From: Polaribacter sp. IC073
Lineage (GTDB): Bacteria > Bacteroidota > Bacteroidia > Flavobacteriales > Flavobacteriaceae
Length of the DNA: 64,000 bases
NCBI RefSeq assembly: GCF_007997075.1
Contig: NZ_VORS01000008.1
Location: 169,775-233,774, forward strand
Direction of reading: 5' to 3'
This document shows, piece by piece, positions 25,562 to 35,260 of the stretch. Position 1 is the first letter of the stretch, and each line of letters starts with the position of its first letter. The notes under the pieces are model-generated. The model did not search any database and had not been told where the DNA came from. It worked only from the letters and a program-made list of their open reading frames with translations. The translations under genes and the position numbers were made by a program.

Positions 25562-26596
25562 TTAATCGTTAAAATAGATGTTGTTTGTACCAATTCCTGT
25601 ATTTATAGATTTTAAAAACTTACCCTCTAAATCATAAACTAATACTACGCTATTCTCGCTAAATCCTTTTACATCAGCGTAAAATATTCTATTATTTTCA
25701 ACTGCAAATCCATAACCAGTAAACCAAGATTCTGCAACCACTTCAGAATTTACTAAAGGAATATCAGATAATTCTGTACTTGTAATAGGTGAACTATAAA
25801 TACTAGATCCAGAAATAAAATAAATATTAGAATCTTCAATATCTAGTTTACTTGGTTTTTCCAAACTACCACGTAATGTAATTTCACCAATAACTTCATT
25901 CGTAGATATATCTATTTTAGTAATTCCAGTGTTATGCATTGCATATAAAACACCATCTTCTTCTTCCATACTATTTAGGCCTTTACCTGTAACTAAGGTT
26001 TTAATAACGGTGTTTGTTTTAAGATCTACAACTGTTATATTGTTACCAGAACCGTAAGCTGCATTTTGTATGTACATAAAATCGTCTTCTACAATAATTT
26101 GCTCAACTGCACGACCAATGTCTATTGTGGTTTCATAAGAAAAATCTGCAATATTATAGATTACAACACTTTTTGAACGTGCGTTTGTAATGTATAATTT
26201 ACCATCTTTTGTGTCTGCATACCTTGGTAATTCTATGTCTTCTTGAGTAAGTGTTGTAATTCTTTTAAATGTGTACTTATCAACAACTTCAACTTTATTA
26301 CTATTATTTAAAATTAAATAAGCGTAGTTGTCGTCAAAAGTGATGCTTTGCAATATATCGCCTACGGGAGCGTTGTTCTCTTTAGAGTAAACCTCATTTA
26401 TAGTTGTTGATAAATCAGCCGAGATAAAACTTATAGAGGCGTTAGGTGAGCCAAAATTACCTTCGTTAGAGACAATAAATCCAAGATCATACGCTCCTTT
26501 CGCGATGTAGGCTTCATCTAGTTCATTCTTTTCACAAGATAAAAAGAGTGTAATTGAAATTAAAAATAATAGGGTTTTTAAAAAATGGTTTTTCAT
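25562..26596 (-). CDS. Beta-propeller surface lipoprotein, possible BtuG-type B12-binding protein
   Basis: A 344-aa lipoprotein (MKNHFLKTLLFLISITLFLSC, Cys21). The mature part is a YncE-like repeated propeller with blades such as YLILNNSNKVEVVDKYT, LYITNARSKSVVIYNI, MYIQNAAYGSGNNITVVDL and LYAMHNTGITKIDIST. It lies 4 nt after the BtuB-type receptor and under the same cobalamin riboswitch. In Bacteroides a propeller lipoprotein of this kind, BtuG, caps BtuB and captures cobalamin with very high affinity at the surface. By position and fold this is the likely counterpart, but binding residues cannot be checked here. Confidence 0.85.
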   Translation of the reverse strand: MKNHFLKTLLFLISITLFLSCEKNELDEAYIAKGAYDLGFIVSNEGNFGSPNASISFISADLSTTINEVYSKENNAPVGDILQSITFDDNYAYLILNNSNKVEVVDKYTFKRITTLTQEDIELPRYADTKDGKLYITNARSKSVVIYNIADFSYETTIDIGRAVEQIIVEDDFMYIQNAAYGSGNNITVVDLKTNTVIKTLVTGKGLNSMEEEDGVLYAMHNTGITKIDISTNEVIGEITLRGSLEKPSKLDIEDSNIYFISGSSIYSSPITSTELSDIPLVNSEVVAESWFTGYGFAVENNRIFYADVKGFSENSVVLVYDLEGKFLKSINTGIGTNNIYFND

Positions 26597-26600
26597 GATA

Positions 26601-28433
26601 TTAAATATTTAGTGTTAGATAAATTTGATAATTTCTTAATGGCATTGGCTTATAGGCAACGCTCTGATACTTAGTATTCCAGGTATTTTTAACTTTAAAG
26701 CCTAATTGCATCGTTTCTTTCGTGTTTAAGGCAAGCCCAAACTTTAGGTTTGTTAATAAATAAGAATTTAAAGCTGTTTTTTTATTATTGTCTGTTTGCG
26801 TGAAAACAATACCTCTAAAGTTATTATTAATGCTGAAATTTATTTTTTTATACGTGTAATATAAACTTCCTACTAGCTTATGATAAGGAACATAGGTTAA
26901 TTGCTTTTTTGTATTTCTGTTTTCAGAGCTGGTATACGCGTAAGACGCATTGGCTTTGATAGTATGATGACCAAATACCTTATGATAACCAACCGAAGCT
27001 TCTATCCCTTTTATTAAAACGTTGTTGGTGTTTACTGGTTTCCAAACAGAACCAGATGTAGGTAACCAAATAATTAAATCTTTTATAGCATTATAATATC
27101 CTGTTAGTTTAACCGTGAAATTATTAAGCCTTAATGTATTGGTGAACTCATGTTGCAAAGACGTTTCTGGCTTTAAGTTAGGATTTCCTGCACCTGGCCA
27201 AAACAAATCATTAAACGTCGGAATTCTATAATTTTTAGAACTATTAACACTAATTTGATACCAAGGTGTTGCATTAAAATCGGCACCAACAGTAAATAAT
27301 AACGGACTCTCATAGTCGGAGGTGGAGTCTCCGCTTAAAGTAAATTGGTACACAAATTTTTTACTTATTTTGTGTTTAAAGTAAAAACCTGTTGTTAAAA
27401 TAGCTCGTTCTTCGTTATTATAATTAGTGCCTTTTCCTACAGTATTGTTGTAGTTGATAAAGGCTTTTAATAAAATATCATCTGTAATAGTATATCCCAA
27501 TTCATTTTTAAGAATTGCAGAGGTAGCATTTCCTGTACTTAAATCGGTGTTTGTGGTGAGCTCCGGAAAATAGGTGTAATCTTCATTGATTAAAGCAACT
27601 TTGGTGTTTAGAAAAAACTGATTGAAATGACCAGAATACTCAAGCATTAATCGTGAATTTTCATCTTTATATTTTGTTCTACTCTGTGTTGTTTCTAAGA
27701 TAGAAAAATGCCTCAATCCGTTAAAAAATGAAATATATAGTTTTAGTTGTTGTTGGTTGTTGAATTTGTAAGCGGTATTTAAAAAAATAGATTTGTTATA
27801 AAATCCACCATTTTCATTTTTTTTATCTGAATCTGCAAATTGATAATCATTGTCTGATGCAAAATATCCTACACCACCGTTAATATTAAAATTTGAAGTA
27901 GAGGTGCTGGCCTTTAAAGTGATTTCTTTTGTATGAAAACTTCCATAATTGGCATGTGCGCTAAATTTTGTTTTCTGTCTAAAAGAGAAATTATTATTTA
28001 GATTTATACTTCCTCCAATTGTTCCGGTTCCAAATTGTGTACTTCCACCACCAGGTCTCACTACAATTTCATCAAAACTAGCCGTACTAATTGTGTTAAA
28101 ATCAGTTTGCCCTAAGAATTGCGAATTTATATTAATCCCATTCCAAACTACAGCAGTTTGTTGCGCTGTTGTTCCTCTAAAAGAAGGAGATGATACCATT
28201 CCTAATCCGTTTTCTTTAAAATAAATAAGTGTTTCAAAGTTTAATAACTCTGTTAATTGCGGACGCTGGTTTTGTATGATTTCTGAATTTAAAACGATGG
28301 TTTTTTGACCAACAGATTTGTCCGCTATTTTTGCAGATTTCAAATAAATTGTATCTAAAGTCTGTATTTTCTTTTCTTGGGAAAACACTGTGAAATAACT
28401 AAAGAGGAATACTAATAGAACTATATATCTCAT
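26601..28433 (-). CDS. btuB: TonB-dependent outer-membrane receptor, BtuB-type (cobalamin)
   Basis: A 610-aa receptor (signal MRYIVLLVFLFSYFTVFSQ). After a short TonB-box region comes the plug domain (LTELLNFETLIYFKENG, SSPSFRGTTAQQTAVVWNG, VRPGGGSTQFGTGTIGG). A 22-strand barrel follows, ending in a TonB-receptor C-terminus (MPLRNYQIYLTLNI). Its size matches BtuB (about 600) and not the larger SusC-type receptors. The cobalamin riboswitch in its leader makes B12 or a related corrinoid the expected cargo. The gene for the propeller lipoprotein follows directly. No BtuCDF transporter is in the window. Confidence 0.93.
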   Translation of the reverse strand: MRYIVLLVFLFSYFTVFSQEKKIQTLDTIYLKSAKIADKSVGQKTIVLNSEIIQNQRPQLTELLNFETLIYFKENGLGMVSSPSFRGTTAQQTAVVWNGININSQFLGQTDFNTISTASFDEIVVRPGGGSTQFGTGTIGGSINLNNNFSFRQKTKFSAHANYGSFHTKEITLKASTSTSNFNINGGVGYFASDNDYQFADSDKKNENGGFYNKSIFLNTAYKFNNQQQLKLYISFFNGLRHFSILETTQSRTKYKDENSRLMLEYSGHFNQFFLNTKVALINEDYTYFPELTTNTDLSTGNATSAILKNELGYTITDDILLKAFINYNNTVGKGTNYNNEERAILTTGFYFKHKISKKFVYQFTLSGDSTSDYESPLLFTVGADFNATPWYQISVNSSKNYRIPTFNDLFWPGAGNPNLKPETSLQHEFTNTLRLNNFTVKLTGYYNAIKDLIIWLPTSGSVWKPVNTNNVLIKGIEASVGYHKVFGHHTIKANASYAYTSSENRNTKKQLTYVPYHKLVGSLYYTYKKINFSINNNFRGIVFTQTDNNKKTALNSYLLTNLKFGLALNTKETMQLGFKVKNTWNTKYQSVAYKPMPLRNYQIYLTLNI

Positions 28434-28483
28434 AATTAAAAAGTCACTTTACCCGAGCAACACATTTATATTTTGTTGTTATA

Positions 28484-28678
28484 TTTCTGGCAGGTCTCCT
28501 GGCTTGCGTCTTTTTGTTTACCTTCCCACACGTAAAATGTGCAGTGGTTTTTTCGAAGTAATTAACAAAAAGCATCTTTGTAAAAAAGACTTAGCTTACA
28601 GTTGCGGGAACAGCTTCTGTTTTTAACAGAATTCCCTTTTAATCCACATTCTAAAATAAATGTGAAACCAAATAATCG
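28484..28678 (-). promoter_or_regulatory. Cobalamin riboswitch (aptamer) controlling btuB
   Basis: Read on the minus strand, the leader shows the conserved blocks in order: AAAGGGAATTC, GCTGTTCCCGCAACTGTAA, CACTGCACA, GTGTGGGAAGG, and the B12 box GCCAGGAGACCTGCC (plus coordinates 28489-28503). These are the core of the AdoCbl riboswitch. The transcript probably begins just upstream at about 28676. The expression platform would be the 50 nt between the B12 box and the ATG at 28433; I cannot tell whether it works on transcription or translation. Confidence 0.95.
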
Positions 28679-28679
28679 G

Positions 28680-28713
28680 CAAAAATAGAACTATATTGTT
28701 GATTTAACTACAA
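28680..28713 (-). promoter_or_regulatory. Promoter upstream of the cobalamin riboswitch
   Basis: Minus-strand TATTTTTG at 28680-28687 fits TAnnTTTG and is followed by C. A TTG at 28711-28713 is 23 nt upstream. It places the start a few bases before the aptamer. Confidence 0.6.
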
Positions 28714-28886
28714 TAAATGAAGCTTAATTTCTGACTATTAATTTTATAGTTTTCTGTAGTTTAATAGACTGAAAAATTGTGTCTTATTAAAATAAAAGCG
28801 TTTTAAATAATTGTAGTAATTATTTTTTCTATCGCAAAGACACGAACTCTAGAAATTTTGTGTTGAAGTTTTATTATTTAATATAA
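28714..28886. other. Remaining intergenic DNA between riboswitch and alaS terminator
   Basis: Very AT-rich with no open frame of interest and no structure I would defend. Confidence 0.5.
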
Positions 28887-28917
28887 CACTAGCATTTGTT
28901 ACAAACGAATGCTAGTG
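28887..28917 (-). terminator. Terminator hairpin after alaS
   Basis: CACTAGCATT (28887-28896) pairs with AATGCTAGTG (28908-28917); the stem runs on through a GTT/AAC pairing to a 3-nt loop, 14 bp in all. It is about 77 nt past the alaS stop, with a T-rich but interrupted tail. Confidence 0.65.
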
Positions 28918-28993
28918 AATAATTTAGTTTATTAGTAATCAGTAGTTTATTGTTTGTGTATGCTGGTAAGTAAGTTGTTACCAACAGTAAATA

Positions 28994-31612
28994 CTATTTA
29001 ATATAGTCTGCCGCTTTTTCTAGAGCCTTAGGAATTCCTCCAGGATTTTTCCCACCGGCAGTTGCAAAGAAATTTTGTCCACCACCACCACCGTGAATTA
29101 GTTTTCCTAGTTCTCTTACTACTTTTCCAGCATCATAACCTCGCTCATTTGCCAATTCTTTAGAAATGTAACAGGTTAACATTGCTTTGTCGCTAGAAGG
29201 AGCAGTCGCAAATAATAAGAATAAATTTTTGTACTCTTTCCCTAAACTAAAAGCTAAGTTTTTAATTCCGTTTGCGTCTAAATCTACTTTTGTTGCTAAA
29301 AACTGAACGCCATTAATTTCTTGTAATTGATTTTTAATTTCGCCAGATAAATTCTGTGCTTTCTCTTTTAAAAGTTGTTCTATTTGTTTTTGTAAAGAGG
29401 TGTTTTCATCTTGCAATTTTTGAACTGCTTTTACGGGCTCTTTTGCATTGTTTAATAAATTTTTAATCTCGAATAAAGTCTTATTATTATCAAAATAGAA
29501 ATCTTTTACAGCATCATTTGTAATTGCTTCAATTCTTCTAATACCAGATGCAACTGCGCCTTCAGACTTAATTTTAAAGTGCCAAATATCACCCGTGTTT
29601 TTCACATGTGTTCCACCACACAATTCTACAGAGGTACCAAATTTAATTGCACGAACAGTGTCGCCATATTTCTCACCAAACAACGCCATTGCACCATCGT
29701 CAATTGCTTGTTGCATTGGTATGTTTCTTTTTTCAACTAAAGGTAGTTTTCCAGAAATACGCGCATTTACAAAATCTTCTACATCGCGCAATTCATCAAC
29801 AGTTACTTTAGAAAAGTGAGAAAAATCGAAACGTAAATATTTAGAATGTACTGCAGAACCTTTTTGTGCTACATGTGTTCCTAAAACTTCTCTTAAAGCT
29901 TGATGTAGTAAGTGTGTTGCTGTATGATTGCATTCTGTTCTGTAACGTTGTTTTTCATCTACAACTGCCTTAAAAGATTCGTTTAAATGTTTCGGGAGAT
30001 TTTTTGTGAAGTGAATAATTACATTATTTTCTTTCTTGGTATCTAGAATATAAACGACATCTCCATGAGCATCTTCTAAATAGCCTTTGTCACCTACTTG
30101 TCCGCCACCTTCAGGATAAAACGGAGTTAAGTTGAAAACTAATTGATACATTTCACCGTCTTTTTTAGACGTTACTTTTCTATACCTTGTTAGTTTTACG
30201 TTTGCATCTAAAGCATCATATCCAATGAATTCTTCAACAGCATCATCAATTAAAACGGTCCAATCTTCGGTAGAACTTTCACTCGCAGCTCTCGATCTAT
30301 TTTTTTGTTTTTGAAGATGTTCTTGAAATCCCTTTTCGTCTAAAGTATATCCTTTTTCAGCTAAAATTAATGCAGTTAAATCTACCGGAAAACCAAAAGT
30401 ATCATAGAGTTCAAAAACTTTTTCTCCAGAGATTTCTTTAGAATCAGCAGCCGAAATAATTCCATCTAACAAAATTAAACCTTTATCTAAAGTTCTTAAG
30501 AAAGAAGCCTCTTCTTCTCTAATTACATTTTCTATTAACTGTTTCTGTGCTTTTAGTTCTGGGAAAGCATCGCCCATTTTTTTACTTAAAACGTCTACCA
30601 ATCTGTAAATGAACGGTTCTTTTTTATCTAAAAAGGTAAAGCCGTATCTAATTGCCCTTCTTAGAATTCTACGAATTACATAACCAGCACCTGTATTGCT
30701 TGGTAATTGACCATCTGCGATAGAAAAAGCAACTGCTCTCACATGATCTGAAATTACACGAGTAGCAATATCTTGTTGCTCATTAGCGCCATACTTTGTG
30801 TTCGTTATCGTGCCGATTTCACTAATAATTGGTTTAAAAATATCGGTATCATAATTAGATTGTACATTTTGTAAAACCATACACAAACGCTCAAAACCCA
30901 TTCCTGTGTCTATATGTTTGTTTGGTAAATCTTCTAAAGTTCCGTTTGCTTTTCTATTAAATTGCATAAAAACCAAGTTCCATATTTCTACTACATGCGG
31001 ATGGTCTTCATTAATTAAAGTTCGCCCGTCTACTTTCTCTTTCTCTTCCGCAGATCTAATATCTACATGAATTTCAGAACATGGCCCACAAGGTCCTTGT
31101 TCGCCCATTTCCCAAAAATTATCCTTTTTATTTCCCTTTAAAATTCGGTCTTCAGCAATAAGCTCTTTCCATAAATCATACGCTTCCGTATCCATCTTTA
31201 GGTTGTCTGCATCATCAGAACCTTCAAAAACGGTCACATATAAAATGTCTTTGTCTATTTTATAAACTTCAGTTAATAGTTCCCAAGCCCAAGCAATTGC
31301 TTCTTTTTTAAAGTAATCTCCAAAAGACCAGTTACCTAGCATCTCAAATAATGTGTGATGATACGTGTCATAACCAACTTCTTCTAAATCGTTATGTTTA
31401 CCAGAAACACGCAAGCATTTTTGCGAATCTGTAATTCTATTATTTTTTGGTTTTCCGTTTCCTAAAAAATATTCTTTAAAAGGTGCCATTCCAGAATTCA
31501 CAAATAATAAAGTTGGGTCATCTTTAGTAACCATAGGAGCAGAAGGTACAATTAAATGTGATTTTTCTTTAAAAAAGTTTAAAAACGTAGCACGAATATC
31601 TTGAGATTTCAT
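28994..31612 (-). CDS. alaS: Alanyl-tRNA synthetase
   Basis: An 872-aa class II synthetase. The N-terminal catalytic core starts [21 protein letters not shown] and includes [15 protein letters not shown] and GMGFERL. The editing domain has the zinc motif HTATHLLH and the [13 protein letters not shown]ys/His pair. The C-terminal DHHA1 domain ends [18 protein letters not shown], the Gly-rich signature. The ATG at 31610-31612 is used; a TTG seven codons upstream is also in frame but less likely. It is divergent from the M23 peptidase. Confidence 0.97.
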   Translation of the reverse strand: MKSQDIRATFLNFFKEKSHLIVPSAPMVTKDDPTLLFVNSGMAPFKEYFLGNGKPKNNRITDSQKCLRVSGKHNDLEEVGYDTYHHTLFEMLGNWSFGDYFKKEAIAWAWELLTEVYKIDKDILYVTVFEGSDDADNLKMDTEAYDLWKELIAEDRILKGNKKDNFWEMGEQGPCGPCSEIHVDIRSAEEKEKVDGRTLINEDHPHVVEIWNLVFMQFNRKANGTLEDLPNKHIDTGMGFERLCMVLQNVQSNYDTDIFKPIISEIGTITNTKYGANEQQDIATRVISDHVRAVAFSIADGQLPSNTGAGYVIRRILRRAIRYGFTFLDKKEPFIYRLVDVLSKKMGDAFPELKAQKQLIENVIREEEASFLRTLDKGLILLDGIISAADSKEISGEKVFELYDTFGFPVDLTALILAEKGYTLDEKGFQEHLQKQKNRSRAASESSTEDWTVLIDDAVEEFIGYDALDANVKLTRYRKVTSKKDGEMYQLVFNLTPFYPEGGGQVGDKGYLEDAHGDVVYILDTKKENNVIIHFTKNLPKHLNESFKAVVDEKQRYRTECNHTATHLLHQALREVLGTHVAQKGSAVHSKYLRFDFSHFSKVTVDELRDVEDFVNARISGKLPLVEKRNIPMQQAIDDGAMALFGEKYGDTVRAIKFGTSVELCGGTHVKNTGDIWHFKIKSEGAVASGIRRIEAITNDAVKDFYFDNNKTLFEIKNLLNNAKEPVKAVQKLQDENTSLQKQIEQLLKEKAQNLSGEIKNQLQEINGVQFLATKVDLDANGIKNLAFSLGKEYKNLFLLFATAPSSDKAMLTCYISKELANERGYDAGKVVRELGKLIHGGGGGQNFFATAGGKNPGGIPKALEKAADYIK

Positions 31613-31661
31613 AGAAGTGGGAATTTCCAACAAGTTGGATTATGTTAAATTATATTTAAAA

Positions 31662-31682
31662 AACTACTAAAAAAAAGTAGTT
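31662..31682. promoter_or_regulatory. Hairpin/palindrome in the alaS - peptidase divergent region
   Basis: AACTACT (31662-31668) and AGTAGTT (31676-31682) are perfect inverted repeats around seven A. It could be an operator or a leader structure of alaS; no regulator is known to me. Confidence 0.35.
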
Positions 31683-31771
31683 GTAAAACATTTTGTAAAT
31701 TAGCGAGTTCTTAAAAAAGAGATTTATACAAAAATCGATTTTAAGAAAACAAAAATAGTACATTTAGAATT

Positions 31772-32740
31772 ATGGCAAAAGTAAAATATTATTACGATGC
31801 AGATACACTTTCTTACAGAAAAATTGATATAAGAAAAAGTGATTATTATAAGAAAACTGTTTTCGGCTTTTTGGCAGTTTTATTGATTGCATTCATCGGT
31901 TTTATTGTTTTTAGTCAGTTTATAATGTCGCCTAATGAAAGAGCATTAAACAGAGAAAATGAAAATTTACAATTAAATTTAGAATTATTATCTAAAAGAA
32001 TAGATGAGAGTTCTACTGTTTTAACGCAACTGCAAGAAAGAGATAATAACATCTATAGAATGTATTTTGAAGCGAACCCAATACCAAATGAACAAAGAAA
32101 AGCTGGTTTTGGTGGTGTAAATAGATATAAAAGTTTAGAAGGTTACGACAATTCTAAAATGATAAAAGAGTTAACCAAAGATGTAGATATTTTGTCTAAA
32201 CAATTGGTAATACAATCTAAATCTTTAGATGAAATAGTAACTCTAGCCAAAGAAAAAGAAAAAATGTTAGCGGCTATTCCTGCAATTTTACCAGTAAAAT
32301 TAGTAGATCTAACAAGAATGGCTTCTGGTTATAAATGGAGAATGCATCCTATTTTAAAAATTAGAAAATTTCATAAAGGAATGGATTTTACAGCACCTGT
32401 TGGAACACCAATTTACGCTTCTGGAAATGGAGACGTAATTCGTGCAGAAAGAAGTGCAACCTATGGAAATGTAGTGTATATAGAGCATGGTTACGGTTAT
32501 AAAACTATTTATGCACACATGAGTAAAATTAAAGCAAGACGTGGGCAGAAAGTAAAACGTGGCGATTTAATAGGCTATGTAGGTAATACAGGTAGATCTG
32601 TTTCTGCACATTTACATTATGAAGTGCATAAAAATGATAGAGCTTTAAATCCTATTAATTTTTATTACGGAGATTTAACGCCAGAAGAATTTGCGGCAAT
32701 GCAAAAAGCGGCTGAAGAAGAAGGGCAGTCTTATGACTAA
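31772..32740 (+). CDS. M23 family metallopeptidase (membrane-anchored peptidoglycan hydrolase)
   Basis: A 322-aa protein with one N-terminal membrane anchor at about 29-50 and a coiled coil at about 58-165. A LytM/M23 domain at about 185-300 has zinc ligands His201 and Asp205 (FHKGMDFTAP) and His282 (HLHYEVH), and the catalytic His249 (YAHMS). All are intact. It should cut peptide cross-links in the cell wall from the periplasmic side during growth or division. The MerR gene follows 101 nt later. Confidence 0.93.
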   Translation: MAKVKYYYDADTLSYRKIDIRKSDYYKKTVFGFLAVLLIAFIGFIVFSQFIMSPNERALNRENENLQLNLELLSKRIDESSTVLTQLQERDNNIYRMYFEANPIPNEQRKAGFGGVNRYKSLEGYDNSKMIKELTKDVDILSKQLVIQSKSLDEIVTLAKEKEKMLAAIPAILPVKLVDLTRMASGYKWRMHPILKIRKFHKGMDFTAPVGTPIYASGNGDVIRAERSATYGNVVYIEHGYGYKTIYAHMSKIKARRGQKVKRGDLIGYVGNTGRSVSAHLHYEVHKNDRALNPINFYYGDLTPEEFAAMQKAAEEEGQSYD

Positions 32741-32841
32741 TTTCTAAGTATAGAAGGAAGATACAAGAGAGAATACTCAAAAAATTCGCTCTACATTATT
32801 TTTTTTATTTCCATTACTGATCACCTAATATTGAATAAAAG

Positions 32842-33171
32842 ATGCACGTAGATTTACCCGAGAAACGGTATTATAAAATTGGCGAAGTTGCCAAAGCTTT
32901 TAATGTAAATACATCTTTAGTCCGTTTTTGGGAAAAGGAATTTGACATTATCAAACCCAAAAAAAATGCCAAAGGAAATCGTCTTTTTACTGCGGATGAT
33001 ATTGTGAACTTCAAACTTATTTTTAACTTAGTAAAAGAAAGAGGGTTTACGTTAGAAGGCGCAAAGCAAAAACTAAAAAAGAATCCAGATTCTACTATTT
33101 ACAATCACGAAATTATTAGCAGATTAGAAGCTGTAAAGGCAGAATTAGTTAAAATAAAGAATCAACTGTAA
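32842..33171 (+). CDS. MerR-family transcriptional regulator (short)
   Basis: A 109-aa protein. The N-terminal winged helix-turn-helix reads YYKIGEVAKAFNVNTSLVRFWEKEF and RLFTADDIVNFKLIF, the MerR DNA-binding domain. A short dimer helix follows, with no room for an effector-binding domain. Such short MerR proteins sit next to M23 peptidase genes in many Bacteroidetes, so the pair may work together. The target is unknown. Confidence 0.88.
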   Translation: MHVDLPEKRYYKIGEVAKAFNVNTSLVRFWEKEFDIIKPKKNAKGNRLFTADDIVNFKLIFNLVKERGFTLEGAKQKLKKNPDSTIYNHEIISRLEAVKAELVKIKNQL

Positions 33172-33222
33172 CACATTTTACTTTTGTATGTCTAATCTAT
33201 AGATAAAGCAAGCAACTACTTT

Positions 33223-33238
33223 ATATTCTAAAGAATAT
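33223..33238 (+). promoter_or_regulatory. 16-bp palindrome upstream of the lemA -7 box
   Basis: ATATTCT-AA-AGAATAT is a perfect inverted repeat that ends 4 nt before the TAAATTTG box at 33243. A bound protein there would cover the promoter spacer. Confidence 0.4.
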
Positions 33239-33242
33239 TAGG

Positions 33243-33250
33243 TAAATTTG
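33243..33250 (+). promoter_or_regulatory. -7 promoter box for the lemA operon
   Basis: TAAATTTG fits TAnnTTTG, 45 nt before the lemA ATG. Confidence 0.5.
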
Positions 33251-33295
33251 TTGCCATCAAAATAAATCAAACAAAAAATCAAAAAAATAGAAATT

Positions 33296-33901
33296 ATGAA
33301 AAAATGGTTAATTCCTGTAATAGTTGTTCTTGTTGTTGTATTCGGTTTTTATAACTTCGGAAAAGGGTTTAATAACGAAGCTGTTGTTTTACAAGAAGAT
33401 GCAAAAACGGCTTGGTCTAACGTAGAAAGTTCTTACCAACGTAGAAACGATTTAATTGGAAATTTGGTAAAAACGGTTCAAGGTGCAGCAGATTTTGAGA
33501 AAGAGACTTTAACAGAAGTAATTAAAGCAAGAGCAAGCGCAACATCAGTAAATATTAATGCCGGAGATTTAACACCAGATAAAATGGCACAGTTTCAAAA
33601 AGCGCAAGCTGGTATGACGGGCGCATTATCTAAGTTATTAGTATCGGTAGAGCGTTACCCAGAATTAAAAGCAAATGCTAACTTTCTAGAATTACAAAGT
33701 CAATTAGAAGGTACAGAAAATAGAATTAACATAACAAGAGATCGATATAATAAAGGTGTAAATAATTATAACAAGCATATAAAAATATTTCCAAACTCTG
33801 TGTTAGCAGGTTGGTTTAATTTTGATGATATGGCGAGATACCAATCAGATGCAGGTTCAGAAAATGCACCAGATGTAAACTTCGATTTTAAAAAGAAATA
33901 A
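33296..33901 (+). CDS. lemA: LemA family protein
   Basis: A 201-aa protein with one N-terminal membrane helix (KKWLIPVIVVLVVVFGFYNF). An alpha-helical LemA domain follows with AWSNVESSYQRRNDLIGNLV near residue 40 and FPNSVLAGWF towards the end, both family hallmarks. Function is not established; members are often linked to envelope stress and occur beside TPM-domain proteins, as here. It is first of a three-gene operon (3-nt gap to the next). Confidence 0.93.
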   Translation: MKKWLIPVIVVLVVVFGFYNFGKGFNNEAVVLQEDAKTAWSNVESSYQRRNDLIGNLVKTVQGAADFEKETLTEVIKARASATSVNINAGDLTPDKMAQFQKAQAGMTGALSKLLVSVERYPELKANANFLELQSQLEGTENRINITRDRYNKGVNNYNKHIKIFPNSVLAGWFNFDDMARYQSDAGSENAPDVNFDFKKK

Positions 33902-33904
33902 TAC

Positions 33905-34342
33905 ATGTCTAAAGTAGAAGCATTTCTTACTCCAGAAGAAGAAAAAGAGATTATTTCTGCAATTAGAACCGCAGAGACCAATACTTCTGGCGAAATACGA
34001 ATTCATATAGAAGCCTCGTCAGAGAAAGAACATTATGAACGTGCGCTAGAAGTATTTCATTTGCTAAAAATGGACAATACCAAAGACGCAAACGGAGTCT
34101 TAATTTATGTTGCAGTAAAAGACCACAAGTTTGTTATTTGTGGTGATAAAGGTATAAATGATGTCATCGCAGAAAATTTTTGGGATACTACAAAAAACGT
34201 TATTCAAGATCACTTTAAAAAAGGAAATTTCAAACAAGGAATTGTAGACGGAATTTTAAAAGCTGGTTTAGAATTACAAAATCATTTTCCTTGGCAAACG
34301 GATGATGTAGATGAACTTTCTAATGAGATTTCTAAAGGATGA
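33905..34342 (+). CDS. TPM domain protein, soluble form
   Basis: A 145-aa protein made only of a TPM (TLP18.3/Psb32/MOLO-1) domain: TSGEIRIHIEA, NGVLIYVAVKDHKFVICGDKGIND and FKKGNFKQGIVDGI. There is no signal peptide or membrane helix, so it is probably cytoplasmic, unlike its partner. It is 3 nt after lemA and overlaps the next gene by 4 nt (ATGA). Confidence 0.88.
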   Translation: MSKVEAFLTPEEEKEIISAIRTAETNTSGEIRIHIEASSEKEHYERALEVFHLLKMDNTKDANGVLIYVAVKDHKFVICGDKGINDVIAENFWDTTKNVIQDHFKKGNFKQGIVDGILKAGLELQNHFPWQTDDVDELSNEISKG

Positions 34343-35178
34343 TATATAAATTTATAGGTATTAAGTATTCAGTTTTTAGTAAAAAGTTAGTTTTGTTACT
34401 TACTTTATTGTTATCTCTTAGTCTTTTTTCTCAAGGATATCAGATTCCTGAAAAGCCAGAATTTCAGACAAGTGTTTACGATTTTACCCAACCAAAATTA
34501 CTTACTGTAGCTCAAAAAACTAATTTAGAAACTAAATTAGTTCGTTATTCAGATTCAACATCAACACAAATTGTTGTGGCAATAATACCTTCTACTGAAG
34601 GTGAGGAGATTAAGTTTTTGGCAGCACAATGGGGAGAGAAATGGGGAATTGGTCAAGAAGGAAAAGACAATGGTGTTCTAATTTTATTAGCAAAAGATGA
34701 TCGGAAGATAACCATTCAAGTTGGTAAAGGTGCAGAGCCTTTGTTAACAGATTTTCAATCTAAAAGAATCATAGAAAGAGTCATTATTCCTGAATTTAAA
34801 AAAGGAGATTTTTACGCAGGTATAGACAAAGGATCTGACTATATTTTTAGAACTTTAAACGGAGAGTTTAAAGGAGTTAGAAAAAAGGAATCTAAAGGAT
34901 TTGATCCTGGAATGATCTTTTTTATTATCATTATTGTTATCTTTTTTATTTTTATTTCTAGAGGGAATAAAAACAACAAAGACGGTGGTAAAGGTTTTAG
35001 AACGGGCTCGCTGGCAGACACGCTATTTACCGCTATAATTTTAAGTAATGCAGGTAGAGGTGGCGGAAGCTTTGGTGGTTCTTCTGGAGGTGGCGGAAGC
35101 TTTGGCGGCGGTGGCGGCTTTGGTGGAGGTTTCGGTGGCGGAAGTTTTGGTGGAGGTGGGGCTTCTGGTGGTTGGTAA
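34339..35178 (+). CDS. TPM domain protein, membrane-anchored with Gly-rich tail (YgcG-like)
   Basis: A 279-aa protein: signal peptide (KKLVLLLTLLLSLSLFSQG), periplasmic TPM domain at about 45-165 (STQIVVAIIPSTEGEEI, DNGVLILLAKDDRKITIQVG, FKKGDFYAGIDKG), a membrane helix at about 193-213, and a tail of Gly/Ser/Phe repeats (GGGSFGGGGGF) at about 238-279. This is the usual LemA-associated architecture. It probably forms an envelope complex with LemA. The long open frames on the opposite strand are by-products of the Gly codons. Confidence 0.92.
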   Translation: MIYKFIGIKYSVFSKKLVLLLTLLLSLSLFSQGYQIPEKPEFQTSVYDFTQPKLLTVAQKTNLETKLVRYSDSTSTQIVVAIIPSTEGEEIKFLAAQWGEKWGIGQEGKDNGVLILLAKDDRKITIQVGKGAEPLLTDFQSKRIIERVIIPEFKKGDFYAGIDKGSDYIFRTLNGEFKGVRKKESKGFDPGMIFFIIIIVIFFIFISRGNKNNKDGGKGFRTGSLADTLFTAIILSNAGRGGGSFGGSSGGGGSFGGGGGFGGGFGGGSFGGGGASGGW

Positions 35179-35260
35179 ACAGCAGTAAAAAACGAATCCC
35201 TTTTAAAGACAATATTCTTGTGAAATACACTCAAATTATAATCGTAAAATTTTATTATTG

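Noticed and set aside
34839..35234. Long proline/lysine-rich and histidine-rich open frames on the minus strand opposite the second TPM gene
   Set aside because: They mirror the Gly-rich codons of the TPM protein tail. Their composition is an artefact of that repeat and they have no promoter or family match.
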